Below are positions 26,548-34,503 of a DNA stretch of 64,000 nt, one piece after another. The number at the start of each line of letters is the position of its first letter. Position 1 is the stretch's first letter. A program made the translations under genes and the position numbers. A model generated the notes under the pieces. It ran no database searches, was not told the DNA's origin, and was given only the letters and a program-made list of their open reading frames with translations. The DNA comes from CAYZQE01 sp964480635 (GTDB lineage Bacteria; Pseudomonadota; Gammaproteobacteria; GCA-001735895): the NCBI GenBank assembly GCA_964480635.1, contig CAYZQE010000001.1, forward strand, positions 18,251 through 82,250. Reading direction: 5' to 3'.

Positions 26548-28200
26548 TTGCCCACCATGGAAATTAAGGCCACAAACACTGCCACCTTGAATTCTAAAAC
26601 TGTTCATAAGCTACAAGATTTACTCATTAAGTTTGAACACAATTTATTTAAAGCAATTATTAGCGCTAAAGTTAGCAATGAAACATTTGTCATCAATAGC
26701 AAGGCAGGTTCATTACAAATTAGCAGCAAACTTAATCTACAAATTGGCGATGAACTCACATTAAATGTTAAGCTCGATAAAGCGTCACAGACTTTGTCTT
26801 TAAATATTTCTAAAATTGAGCGCCCTGTTGTTAAAACCCAGAATCTACAAACTTTAAACGCAACGCCGATCACTATTAGTCATAAAAATGATATAAAGCA
26901 GTTACCCCATACTCAAGAGCACTTCGTTGCGAAGATTATCAGTATCGATAAAAAACATATTTATCTTCAAGATTTAAAAGGACAAAATTTTTCGGTAACG
27001 AAAGCAAACCTTAGTCATCTTTCATCTAATTTTCAAAAAGGTGAGCACGCCATCATCAAGTGGACATCCCCCGAAAAGGCAGAAATTCGGCCTATCGTTA
27101 AAGAGCATTTATTACACCAAGTCCAACGTCAATTATTACCTCAGCAAACAAGCAACCAACAAACTCATCAACGTTTAACCCAAGCCGCCTTTAAGCTATT
27201 TCAGGCCATCAATAACGAGATCATAAGCAAGAACAACGCATCGACAACATCTGCTGCTTCAGTCCACGCCAAACCAACCGAGAGACAGGCACCTTTGGCT
27301 ATACTTAAGGCTCAACAAACGCATAGTACTGTAAAAGAAAATATCGATGTGAAGCTTGGCAACCTCAAAGAAGCTATAAAACCAAGCCCATCAGTTGCAC
27401 CACAGGTTTCAAAACCAAGCAATAGTAACAACGTCATTATTAAGCATACTCAAGATACTATTGAGACCATTAAAATTGATTTACAACGTCTTTTAACGAC
27501 ACATAAAATCACACCCAATCTACTTAAGTCAGAGACTATTCTAAAGCTTCTAACTGACTTAAATATCATTAGTAAATCAATCCTCCATGACTCAAGCAAT
27601 AAAACATTTATTCACAAATTATCTCTTATTACCCAGTCTATCGACCTTGTTTTAAATGCATCAGACGATATGAAAAAGGGCGCCAAGCAAAATAGTAACG
27701 ATGAATTATTGAGTGAACTATTAAAAACAACTTTAAAGGATGCTAAACAAACGATTGAATTGACTATTCATAAAATGCTTTTTCAAACGGCTTCATCCAA
27801 ATTAAACCAAGAAATAAACTCTTCATTATTAATCAATACCCAAATTCCTTTTGAAATAGACAAAAAAACGAAAGATATCGCTTTAAAAATCAAACAACAT
27901 AAAAATGATAGCCATGATAAAGAGGATACTTGGGAAATTCATTTATCCTTAGAAATGGGTTTATTAGGATTAATTAGCACAAAGATTATCCTTAAAGATA
28001 GTTTAGATGTCTCTGTTACCTTTTGGGCTGAACTGTATAAAACCAAACAACTCATCGATGAAAAAAAGAATGTTTTTCATCGGCAAATGACTAAAGCTGG
28101 GTTTAACTTAAGTCACATCAATATATTTCTTGGAAAAAAAATTGATGAGGTGCCACCTATTCAAATTAGCGACAAACAATTTATTGATATCAATGTCTAA
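26548..28200 (+). CDS. fliK: FliK-like flagellar hook-length control protein
   Basis: A 550-residue protein with a long polar, glutamine- and lysine-rich middle and a C-terminal domain (about 450-540) with WEIHLSLEMGLLG and FHRQMTKAGFNLSHINIFLG, matching the FliK C-terminal domain that interacts with FlhB to switch export substrate. A TTG at 26548 has AAGCGGA at good distance; the ATG at 26557 is the alternative. It is unusual in lying away from fliL and in overlapping a gene for a stand-alone FlhB-C-like protein. It may be the main FliK or a second family member. Confidence 0.78.
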   Translation: MPTMEIKATNTATLNSKTVHKLQDLLIKFEHNLFKAIISAKVSNETFVINSKAGSLQISSKLNLQIGDELTLNVKLDKASQTLSLNISKIERPVVKTQNLQTLNATPITISHKNDIKQLPHTQEHFVAKIISIDKKHIYLQDLKGQNFSVTKANLSHLSSNFQKGEHAIIKWTSPEKAEIRPIVKEHLLHQVQRQLLPQQTSNQQTHQRLTQAAFKLFQAINNEIISKNNASTTSAASVHAKPTERQAPLAILKAQQTHSTVKENIDVKLGNLKEAIKPSPSVAPQVSKPSNSNNVIIKHTQDTIETIKIDLQRLLTTHKITPNLLKSETILKLLTDLNIISKSILHDSSNKTFIHKLSLITQSIDLVLNASDDMKKGAKQNSNDELLSELLKTTLKDAKQTIELTIHKMLFQTASSKLNQEINSSLLINTQIPFEIDKKTKDIALKIKQHKNDSHDKEDTWEIHLSLEMGLLGLISTKIILKDSLDVSVTFWAELYKTKQLIDEKKNVFHRQMTKAGFNLSHINIFLGKKIDEVPPIQISDKQFIDINV

Positions 28201-28495
28201 TTCAAATTCATCGACCAAACAAAATTTTGCCATTGCATTAAGTTACGATGGCGATGCCCCACCTATCGTCACTGCGACTGGTCAAAATGATACTGCGGAA
28301 GAAATTTTAAAGCTTGCCGAAGAGGCTGATGTACCCATTTTTGAAGATCATGAATTGGCTACTTTATTAAATGACCTAGAATTGGGCGAGCATATCCCAA
28401 AACCACTTTATAGGATCATTGCTGAAATACTGAGCTTTGCTTATATGCTCTCAGGAAAACATAAAAGCTTTATGGACAAACTGAAGCGCCCATAG
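28193..28495 (+). CDS. FlhB C-terminal-domain homologue (FlhX/FhlB type)
   Basis: A 100-residue protein matching the part of FlhB that lies after its self-cleavage site: FAIALSYDGDAPP here against NPTHFAVALQYNPDN in the window's full FlhB, so the NPTH sequence itself is absent. It overlaps fliK by eight bases (ATG at 28193, fliK stop at 28198-28200). Homologues called FlhX in epsilonproteobacteria can stand in for cleaved FlhB-C; by analogy this protein may take part in the hook-to-filament switch. It has no membrane segment. Confidence 0.85.
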   Translation: MSNSNSSTKQNFAIALSYDGDAPPIVTATGQNDTAEEILKLAEEADVPIFEDHELATLLNDLELGEHIPKPLYRIIAEILSFAYMLSGKHKSFMDKLKRP

Positions 28496-28535
28496 CTCAA
28501 TGATTGGGCTATGTTAAGGAGACACTGATTAAGTG
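28491..28535. repeat. Hairpin at the flhX stop plus orphan TTAAGGAG repeat end
   Basis: CATAGCTC (28491-28498) pairs with GGGCTATG (28506-28513) around the flhX stop codon. Immediately after it, TTAAGGAGACACTGATTAAG (28514-28533) matches the terminal sequence of the two palindromic elements at 30849 and 37967. No convincing opposite end is found before cheW, so this may be a relic. The gap between convergent flhX and cheW contains nothing else I can identify. Confidence 0.55.
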
Positions 28536-28624
28536 TTTATTTCAAGAAAAGCAATGAGCTGATTAAGGTCAAATCATTGTCGGCTAGACTAATACTGTTC
28601 ACCCTAAGCCTTATCTTAAAATAA

Positions 28625-29101
28625 TTAAAACCCTGACATATCGCCCCATTCGGATTCAGATAGTAGTTTATTTAAATCAACCAAAATTAATAATTGCTCT
28701 CCTCTGCTAACAACACCATCAATATACTTAGAGGTGTCATCATTACCAACATTAGGAGCCGTTTCAATTTCTGAGCGTTTAATATCGACAACTTCAGCAA
28801 CGCTGTCTACCAATATGCCTATCGTATGTGTACTAGCCTCTATAACGATGATACGTGAAAGATCATCATCCTCTTTAGACATTAAACCAAAACGAGTACG
28901 TGCATCGATAACACTGACCACATTACCACGTAAATTAATAATGCCAATCACATAATGTGGTGCACCAGGAACTGGTGCTACTTCTGTTTCTCGCAGTACT
29001 TCTTGCACTTGCATAACATTAATGCCGTAAATCTCACCTTCTAAGGTAAAAGTCACACATTGAAAATCGTCTTTTGTATCATCGTTGTCTTGTTGAGCCA
29101 T
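28625..29101 (-). CDS. cheW: CheW coupling protein of the flagellar cluster
   Basis: A 158-residue CheW with FTLEGEIYGINVMQVQEVL, GIINLRGNVVSVIDAR and GILVDSVAEVVDI. It is the last gene of the flagellar chemotaxis cluster, after parC and parP, the order known from Vibrio and Pseudomonas. It ends GDMSGF; the terminal phenylalanine is shared with several other chemotaxis proteins here. A sigma-28-like promoter and a long hairpin lie in the 189-bp gap before it, so it can be transcribed apart from parP. Confidence 0.95.
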   Translation of the reverse strand: MAQQDNDDTKDDFQCVTFTLEGEIYGINVMQVQEVLRETEVAPVPGAPHYVIGIINLRGNVVSVIDARTRFGLMSKEDDDLSRIIVIEASTHTIGILVDSVAEVVDIKRSEIETAPNVGNDDTSKYIDGVVSRGEQLLILVDLNKLLSESEWGDMSGF

Positions 29102-29133
29102 TTAATGCCTCCAAAGTTTATTGTTGTAATTAA

Positions 29134-29185
29134 AACTCTTTGCGTAAAACTAAATTTCAAGCGTTTTAGCTTTATGCAAAGAGTT
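29134..29185 (-). other. Long hairpin in the leader of cheW
   Basis: AACTCTTTGC (29134-29143) pairs with GCAAAGAGTT (29176-29185), and the stem extends with one mismatch into GTAAAAC/GTTTTAGC around the loop. In the minus-strand transcript it lies downstream of the sigma-28-like site and about 30 bases ahead of cheW. It could be a terminator for parP read-through (it is followed by TTTTAATT) or a structured leader. The motif TGCAAAGAGTT also occurs in the cheY promoter region at 34390. Confidence 0.55.
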
Positions 29186-29207
29186 CATCTAATAAGCGAT
29201 ATTTAAT

Positions 29208-29233
29208 ATATCGGCAAAACTACCTATAAATTA
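29208..29233 (-). promoter_or_regulatory. Sigma-28 promoter candidate for cheW
   Basis: On the minus strand TAATTTAT is followed after 10 bases by GCCGATAT, close to the sigma-28 consensus TAAAGTTT-N11-GCCGATAA. It lies between parP and cheW, about 105 bp before the cheW start. The -10 box is strong and the -35 box is moderate. Confidence 0.6.
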
Positions 29234-29290
29234 AGCACATTTTAAAAAAAATGCTTAATTATTTTCTATTTCTTTTAAAAATCATAACTA

Positions 29291-30043
29291 TTAGTCAGTC
29301 ATTCTTTCAATATCATCTGTTTTTATAAGTTTTTTTCGAATGGCTTCGGGGTTTAATACCAGTGCTAACGTTTTTTTTATCGTCCCTAAAGACAAGCGAT
29401 CCTTCTCTCCTGTATGCCATTTAATATCATCTTCATTTAACGTCACTACGTCCAATAATTCATCACAAGAAATAGCCCAGTCATTATCTTTAAAAACTAA
29501 TAAATGACTTGGGTTAAAGTCATCATTATCCTTGCCTTGTACTATACCCATTAATAATGCCGCCGTATCAGCCACGCGCACATTACTATCCCTATGTTTC
29601 AATAAGCCTTTAAAATAATTAGGGCTATACGGTAATTGAGTTAAGCGATTGCCAAAAGGCACAACGCTACCCATTCGTATTAAGGGAATAGAGAGTAAAT
29701 GCCCTTTCACTTTAAACATTAGGCACTGAACTGGGAAGTTTAACTCTTCTTTTAGTGTTCGTTCTTGAGCTTTCTTTTTTTGTAGCTTTATTGATGTCTT
29801 TTCTAATTCAGTCTCATTGTCATTAACCGATACTTCTGCCGTAATAACAACATCATCTTTAGTCAACTGCTTTAACGCCGTTAAAGGCGTCTCTAAAACA
29901 TGAATATTATGGTTTTCATTATTGGCAACAAATTTAACATTTGGCTCGGCAACCGGTTCTGTCGCCTCTTGTAATAAATGATCAAGATAGCTTTCTACCG
30001 CTGTGTTAGCATCAAGCAATTTGCTGGGTTTTATTTTTTTCAT
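29291..30043 (-). CDS. parP: ParP-like CheW-domain protein
   Basis: A 250-residue protein with about 100 residues of polar N-terminal linker and a C-terminal CheW-like domain (QCLMFKVKGHLLSIPLIRM, YFKGLLKHRDSNVRVADT). In Vibrio, ParP links the polar ATPase ParC to chemotaxis arrays by binding CheA and receptors through such a domain. Its position after the ParC-like ATPase and before cheW supports the same role. The 5' end overlaps parC by 32 bases. The CheW domain is divergent from the three true CheW proteins. Confidence 0.87.
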   Translation of the reverse strand: MKKIKPSKLLDANTAVESYLDHLLQEATEPVAEPNVKFVANNENHNIHVLETPLTALKQLTKDDVVITAEVSVNDNETELEKTSIKLQKKKAQERTLKEELNFPVQCLMFKVKGHLLSIPLIRMGSVVPFGNRLTQLPYSPNYFKGLLKHRDSNVRVADTAALLMGIVQGKDNDDFNPSHLLVFKDNDWAISCDELLDVVTLNEDDIKWHTGEKDRLSLGTIKKTLALVLNPEAIRKKLIKTDDIERMTD

Positions 30044-30821
30044 CTTCTGTTCGCTGCTGTATGCCTAATAAAAAATCAAGCAATTGACGGTACGCAATAC
30101 TACCTCGCGCTTTAGGGTCATACATAGATAATGGCTTGCCAACCTTGCTTGCGTCTCTAAATTTTGTATCTATTGGAATGACAGAACCCCATACATTAAA
30201 ACGATATAGCTCTTTCATTTGCTTTAATGCATCAATAGATGCTCTGGTTCTTTTATCGTACATGGTTGGGATAATCATATAAGGCGTTTTAGTATGCAAT
30301 GATTTTTCAACCATCTCTAAAGTATGAGTCATACGCTCTAAACCTTTTAACGATAAGAAGTCTGTTTGCGCTGGAATTAATAACTGATCGCAAGCAGCTA
30401 AGGCATTAATCATTAAAATACCTAACATAGGCGGGCAATCAATCACACAATAAGCAAAACGTGATGAGACCGCTTTTATTGCCTTAGCAACAACTAAACC
30501 CTTACCCTGCCCTACGCCCATTTGGCGATCTAAGGTCGCTAATGCAGTCGATGCCGCAAATAAATAGGTGTTTTTAATATTCGTTGGTAGTAACAATTTT
30601 GCGATATCAACTTGGGATTCAGTTGGGTTTGCAAACAGATTATAAATCCCTGTTTCCATATCATCTGGATCATATCCTAAATAACTTGTTAACGAGCCAT
30701 GAGGATCTAAATCAACCAATAAGGTTCGTTCATCGCCTTGGCATAAATGCCCCGCTAATGTAACAGCAGTCGTTGTTTTACCAACACCACCTTTTTGATT
30801 GATAATTGCCCAAGTTTTCAT
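30012..30821 (-). CDS. parC: ParC-like ATPase for polar positioning of chemotaxis arrays
   Basis: A 269-residue ParA-family ATPase (NQKGGVGKTTTAVTL, DLDPHGSLTSYLG, VIDCPPMLG). It follows cheA and precedes parP and cheW, the arrangement in which ParC localises chemosensory arrays to the cell pole. Unlike in Pseudomonas and Vibrio, no cheB (or motCD) lies between cheA and this gene; the gap holds a 267-bp palindromic element instead. Not to be confused with topoisomerase IV subunit ParC, which shares only the name. Confidence 0.9.
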   Translation of the reverse strand: MKTWAIINQKGGVGKTTTAVTLAGHLCQGDERTLLVDLDPHGSLTSYLGYDPDDMETGIYNLFANPTESQVDIAKLLLPTNIKNTYLFAASTALATLDRQMGVGQGKGLVVAKAIKAVSSRFAYCVIDCPPMLGILMINALAACDQLLIPAQTDFLSLKGLERMTHTLEMVEKSLHTKTPYMIIPTMYDKRTRASIDALKQMKELYRFNVWGSVIPIDTKFRDASKVGKPLSMYDPKARGSIAYRQLLDFLLGIQQRTEDEKNKTQQIA

Positions 30822-30848
30822 AATTTTTAATCAAATAACAAATCATTA

Positions 30849-31115
30849 TTAAGGGAACCTCTGACTAAGTCCATAATTTTTATCTAAGCCAAATTTTACT
30901 CAGCTAGGCGTAGCATTGCAACGTCATCTAGATACCGTAAGATGCTAGAACGACGTTGAGTGAAATTTGGCAACGACCCGAAGGGCGAGTTATCAAGCCA
31001 CTCTCTCCGTCGTTCCAACTTTCACTAAGGACTCGTCATTAGCTTCAAGTTGCGCCTAGGATAGAATGGCTTGATAGATCGTAAAAGTTTATGGAGTTAA
31101 TCAGGATCTCCTTAA
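30849..31115. repeat. Palindromic MITE-like element (267 bp) between cheA and parC
   Basis: The ends are TTAAGGGAACCTCTGACTAA (left) and, on the other strand, TTAAGGAGATCCTGATTAAC (right). The two arms stay similar inward, for example CCATAA and TAGGCG in both, so the whole element is one large imperfect palindrome. Its right end contains the TAA stop codon of cheA (31112-31114). The ends match those of the element at 37967 while the interiors differ. No ORF of note and no transposase are present. Confidence 0.75.
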
Positions 31116-33169
31116 GTGTAAACTTTCAATAAGCCAGGGACATCTAAAATGATAGCAATGTTACCATCACCTGTAATTGTTGAACCGGCAAGCCCTGGTA
31201 ATCCATGCAGCATCGCACCTAAAGGTTTGATAACGACTTCTTCTTGACCAATAACTTGATCTACAACAAACCCGACGGATGAACTCCCCACTTGAACCAT
31301 AATCACCTGAGGGTCTCCCTCATATTCAAGATGAGTTTCATTCTTCCCTAACAACCATTTTCTTAAATAGAAAATAGGTGGCGCTTTACCTCGATTAAGC
31401 ACCACTTCTTTACCATCTATAATACTCGTTTTTTTAGAGCTTAATTCAAAAATTTCATTGACGATAGACAAAGGTAATGCAAATTTACGATCCCCTAGCT
31501 GAACCATTAATGTAGGTAAAATAGCTAATGTTAATGGGACTTTTATCGTTAAAACAGTGCCTTTACCAAGAGCAGATTCAATATCAATGGTGCCATTTAA
31601 TTGAGTAATCTTAGTTTTAACAACATCCATACCCACGCCACGACCAGAGACATCTGATATCGCTTCTTTTGTGGACAAGCCGGGCAAGAAGATAAGGTCA
31701 AAACAGCCTTTATCGTCTAGGCGTGAGGCCGTTTCAGCATCCATTAAACCTTTCTCAATCACTTTATTACGCAACACTTCAGGATCCATCCCAGCGCCAT
31801 CATCGGTGATTGATAAAAGGATATGATCACCTTCTTGTTTAGCCGCTAAAATAACCTTTCCTTCTTGAGATTTTCCTGCTTTTTCGCGTATCGAAGGAAT
31901 TTCAACGCCATGGTCAACTGAATTTCTAACTAGATGTACTAATGGATCGGCTAATGCCTCGACTAAATTTTTATCTAAATCGGTTTCTTCACCAACCAAT
32001 TCTAAACTAATTTCTTTTTTTAAGGTTCTTGCCAAGTCACGAACCACTCGAGGAAAACGACCAAACACTTTTTTAACGGGTTGCATTCGTGTTTTCATGA
32101 CCGCCGTTTGTAAATCAGCGGTAACAACATCTAAGTTTGATATTGCTTTATGAACGCGCTCATCATCAATCGTTGCTCTTAATGTCGTCAAGCGATTACG
32201 TGCCAGCACGAGCTCTCCAACTAAATTCATAATGTCATCAAGCCGAGCAGTATCGACACGAACAGTTGTTTCACCTTTTAACGCACCAGAAGGTTCTTTT
32301 TTAGCCGGTGCTACTTTAGCTTTAATGGCTGGTTTCTTGATTACTGGATTAGGTTTCTTTTCAACTGGAGCAGCTTTGGCTGCCTCTTTAGCCTTTAGGG
32401 CTGGGCCTTTTCCAGCCCCATGCATATCATCAAGTAAACTTTCAAATTCGTCAGATGACATTGCATCACCTGAATTTTCTGGCGGAGGTGTTGCAGTTGG
32501 TTTTTTTGCAGTGCTCTCGACCGAAGATTTTGGCGCTGTACCCTTGCCATGAATATCATCTAATAGTGATTCAAATTCATCATCAGATATATCGTTACCT
32601 TGAGCGGGCGCTGGAGTTTCTTTAACTACTGGTGCGCCGGCTGATCCATGCAGAGCATCTAAAAGCGATTCAAATTCATCATCAGATATATCATCCCCAC
32701 CACCAACATGTTCGACAACTGGCGGTGCTGTCGCTTCTGACTCTTGCGCAGCAGTAGCGTCGGGCTCTGCAGGGGCATCACCTGGGGTCTGCATATCAAT
32801 TAATTCTTGTAATAGCGCAGGGTCGGCTGGCGTAGGGTCTTCACCAGAGCGAATTTCCCCAAACATTTTAGTCACCTCATCCAAGACGCGTAAAAACGCA
32901 TCCATTTTTTCGCTGTCTAAAGTAATCTCATTATTACGCAATAAATTGAAAACATCTTCAGATTTATGGCATACCTCAACCAAGCTGGTTAAGGCTAAAA
33001 AACTGCCACCACCTTTTATTGTATGAAATCCTCTAAAGATCGTATTTAGCAAATCAGCATCATCAGGAGATTGCTCTAAATCAACCAATTGCTCATTTAG
33101 CTCTTCTAAAATCTCACCTGCTTCAACTAAAAAGTCTTGCAGAATTTCATCTTCTAGATCTATTGCCAT
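31112..33169 (-). CDS. cheA: CheA histidine kinase of the flagellar chemotaxis cluster
   Basis: A 685-residue chemotaxis kinase. The HPt domain carries His49 (RGFHTIKGGG). No folded P2 domain is apparent; instead residues 160-251 contain three near-identical peptides of the form ISDDEFESLLDxxHG joined by alanine-proline linkers. They resemble the CheY-binding N-terminus of FliM (LSQDEVDALLHG). Then come the dimerisation domain (VDTARLDDIMNLVGEL), the ATPase (VHLVRNSVDHG, DDGAGMD, GRGVGMDVV) and the CheW-like regulatory domain. It lies downstream of cheY and cheZ and most likely controls the polar flagellum. Its stop codon lies in the end of a palindromic element. Confidence 0.96.
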   Translation of the reverse strand: MAIDLEDEILQDFLVEAGEILEELNEQLVDLEQSPDDADLLNTIFRGFHTIKGGGSFLALTSLVEVCHKSEDVFNLLRNNEITLDSEKMDAFLRVLDEVTKMFGEIRSGEDPTPADPALLQELIDMQTPGDAPAEPDATAAQESEATAPPVVEHVGGGDDISDDEFESLLDALHGSAGAPVVKETPAPAQGNDISDDEFESLLDDIHGKGTAPKSSVESTAKKPTATPPPENSGDAMSSDEFESLLDDMHGAGKGPALKAKEAAKAAPVEKKPNPVIKKPAIKAKVAPAKKEPSGALKGETTVRVDTARLDDIMNLVGELVLARNRLTTLRATIDDERVHKAISNLDVVTADLQTAVMKTRMQPVKKVFGRFPRVVRDLARTLKKEISLELVGEETDLDKNLVEALADPLVHLVRNSVDHGVEIPSIREKAGKSQEGKVILAAKQEGDHILLSITDDGAGMDPEVLRNKVIEKGLMDAETASRLDDKGCFDLIFLPGLSTKEAISDVSGRGVGMDVVKTKITQLNGTIDIESALGKGTVLTIKVPLTLAILPTLMVQLGDRKFALPLSIVNEIFELSSKKTSIIDGKEVVLNRGKAPPIFYLRKWLLGKNETHLEYEGDPQVIMVQVGSSSVGFVVDQVIGQEEVVIKPLGAMLHGLPGLAGSTITGDGNIAIILDVPGLLKVYT
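32417..32692 (-). repeat. Three FliM-N-like peptide repeats within CheA
   Basis: CheA residues 160-175, 193-208 and 236-251 read DISDDEFESLLDALHG, DISDDEFESLLDDIHG and AMSSDEFESLLDDMHG. The spacing is 33 and 43 residues, with low-complexity A/P/K linkers. The protein core is almost invariant while the linkers differ, which suggests selection for the peptide rather than recent duplication alone. Confidence 0.9.
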
Positions 33170-33194
33170 TTTACTAACCTTTTACCCTATTTTT

Positions 33195-33941
33195 TTAAAA
33201 ACCCAGACTTGCTAATAAATCATCAACATCATCTTGATTTGTTGCTACATCGTCTTTACTCGCTGATGGTAACTGTGGACCATGCGCCTTAGTACCATCT
33301 TTCGGCTGATCTTTAGAATCCTTTAGCTTTGCACCAGAAATAGCGACTAATCTGACTAATTTTTCTTCGACTTCCTTAACCATGGTAATGACTTGTTTAA
33401 TCATTTGCCCCGTTAAGTCCTGATAATCTTGAGCCAACATGATTTCAGTCATGGATTGATTGATTTTTGCAGTCTCATTAGGAATAGAAGTCAAAAATTC
33501 ATCAATGTCGTCACTTAGAACAACAAACTCTTCTTTTGATAGCTCTCTATTACGAAATTGCTCCCAACGATTTTTAATCTTACTGGCATGATCAGAAAAA
33601 TTTCCGACAACGGTCATTGTTTCTTCAGCGCCATTCATTGTTTTGTGGGCGGCTTCGTTGGTTTTTTCGACAATAAAATTTAATCGCTCTGTCGCATCGG
33701 GTATTTCATTTTCGGCTAATTCTGCCACTCGATCATCGTCGCTAAAAGCATTTATCGATTCGTGTATTTCACGCGTTAATTTTCCTAGTTCTTGAAATAA
33801 AGACGACTCTCTTAACGTCGTTAACTCACCGACCAAACGATTGACTTCATCAGTATCTTTTTTATCAATGGCTTTATTCAAGCCTTGAATACGCTCTAAA
33901 TAATCATCACTTAAAAAATCATCACTGGATTCCGTATTCAT
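33195..33941 (-). CDS. cheZ: CheZ, CheY-P phosphatase
   Basis: A 248-residue helical protein. The active-site helix contains AQDYQDLTGQ with Asp175 and Gln179, the residues that coordinate magnesium and position water on CheY-P in E. coli CheZ. The C-terminus DDVDDLLASLGF is the CheY-binding tail. It lies between cheY (overlap ATGA) and cheA in the usual gammaproteobacterial order. Confidence 0.95.
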   Translation of the reverse strand: MNTESSDDFLSDDYLERIQGLNKAIDKKDTDEVNRLVGELTTLRESSLFQELGKLTREIHESINAFSDDDRVAELAENEIPDATERLNFIVEKTNEAAHKTMNGAEETMTVVGNFSDHASKIKNRWEQFRNRELSKEEFVVLSDDIDEFLTSIPNETAKINQSMTEIMLAQDYQDLTGQMIKQVITMVKEVEEKLVRLVAISGAKLKDSKDQPKDGTKAHGPQLPSASKDDVATNQDDVDDLLASLGF

Positions 33942-34324
33942 CCATCTATCCTCTCAAATATTTTTTCTATTTTTTCTTTAAGAGTGATGGCAGTGAACGG
34001 CTTCACAACATATCCGTTTACGCCTGCTTGTGCGGCTTCAATAATTTGTTCACGCTTAGCCTCTGCTGTAACCAACAAAATTGGCATTGTAGAAAGCTTA
34101 TCGTCAGCCCTTACTTTTTTTAACAACGTCAAGCCATCCATACCAGGCATATTCCAATCAGTGACTAAAAAATCATAGTTTCCTGATTGTAATAAAGGCC
34201 ATGCCGTTTGCCCATCATCAGCTTCTGATGTGTTATTGAACCCCAAATCACGTAGAAGATTCTTTATGATTCGGCGCATTGTCGAAAAATCATCAACAAT
34301 TAGTATCTTCATATTTTTATTCAT
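33938..34324 (-). CDS. cheY: CheY, chemotaxis response regulator controlling the flagellar motor
   Basis: A 128-residue receiver domain with VDDFSTMRRI, a phosphorylation aspartate in VTDWNMPGMDG, a threonine in LLVTAE and lysine in YVVKPF. The DFSTMRR and DWNMPGM motifs are those of motor-binding CheY. The start at 34324 has TGGAGG five bases upstream and is preferred over the ATG at 34345. The stop overlaps cheZ as ATGA. It has a sigma-28-like promoter about 50-75 bp upstream. Confidence 0.95.
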   Translation of the reverse strand: MNKNMKILIVDDFSTMRRIIKNLLRDLGFNNTSEADDGQTAWPLLQSGNYDFLVTDWNMPGMDGLTLLKKVRADDKLSTMPILLVTAEAKREQIIEAAQAGVNGYVVKPFTAITLKEKIEKIFERIDG

Positions 34325-34375
34325 GCAACCTCCATAGCATTGCATTGTGTTTTACAGCAACTGCGCTAAATTAAC

Positions 34376-34401
34376 TTAACGGCAGTTTTTGCAAAGAGTT
34401 A
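34376..34401 (-). promoter_or_regulatory. Sigma-28 promoter candidate for cheY-cheZ-cheA
   Basis: On the minus strand TAACTCTT is followed after 10 bases by GCCGTTAA, one base from the consensus -10 GCCGATAA. It lies about 50 bp before the cheY start and downstream of fliA, the gene for sigma-28 itself. Confidence 0.55.
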
Positions 34402-34503
34402 AATTATTTTTTTAATAAACCTTTTTTATTAAACCAATTACTTGGTTTTCAACCCTAAGAATAGACTATAAATTTTATTTTGCAGAAGGAATCTTGAATC
34501 ATA

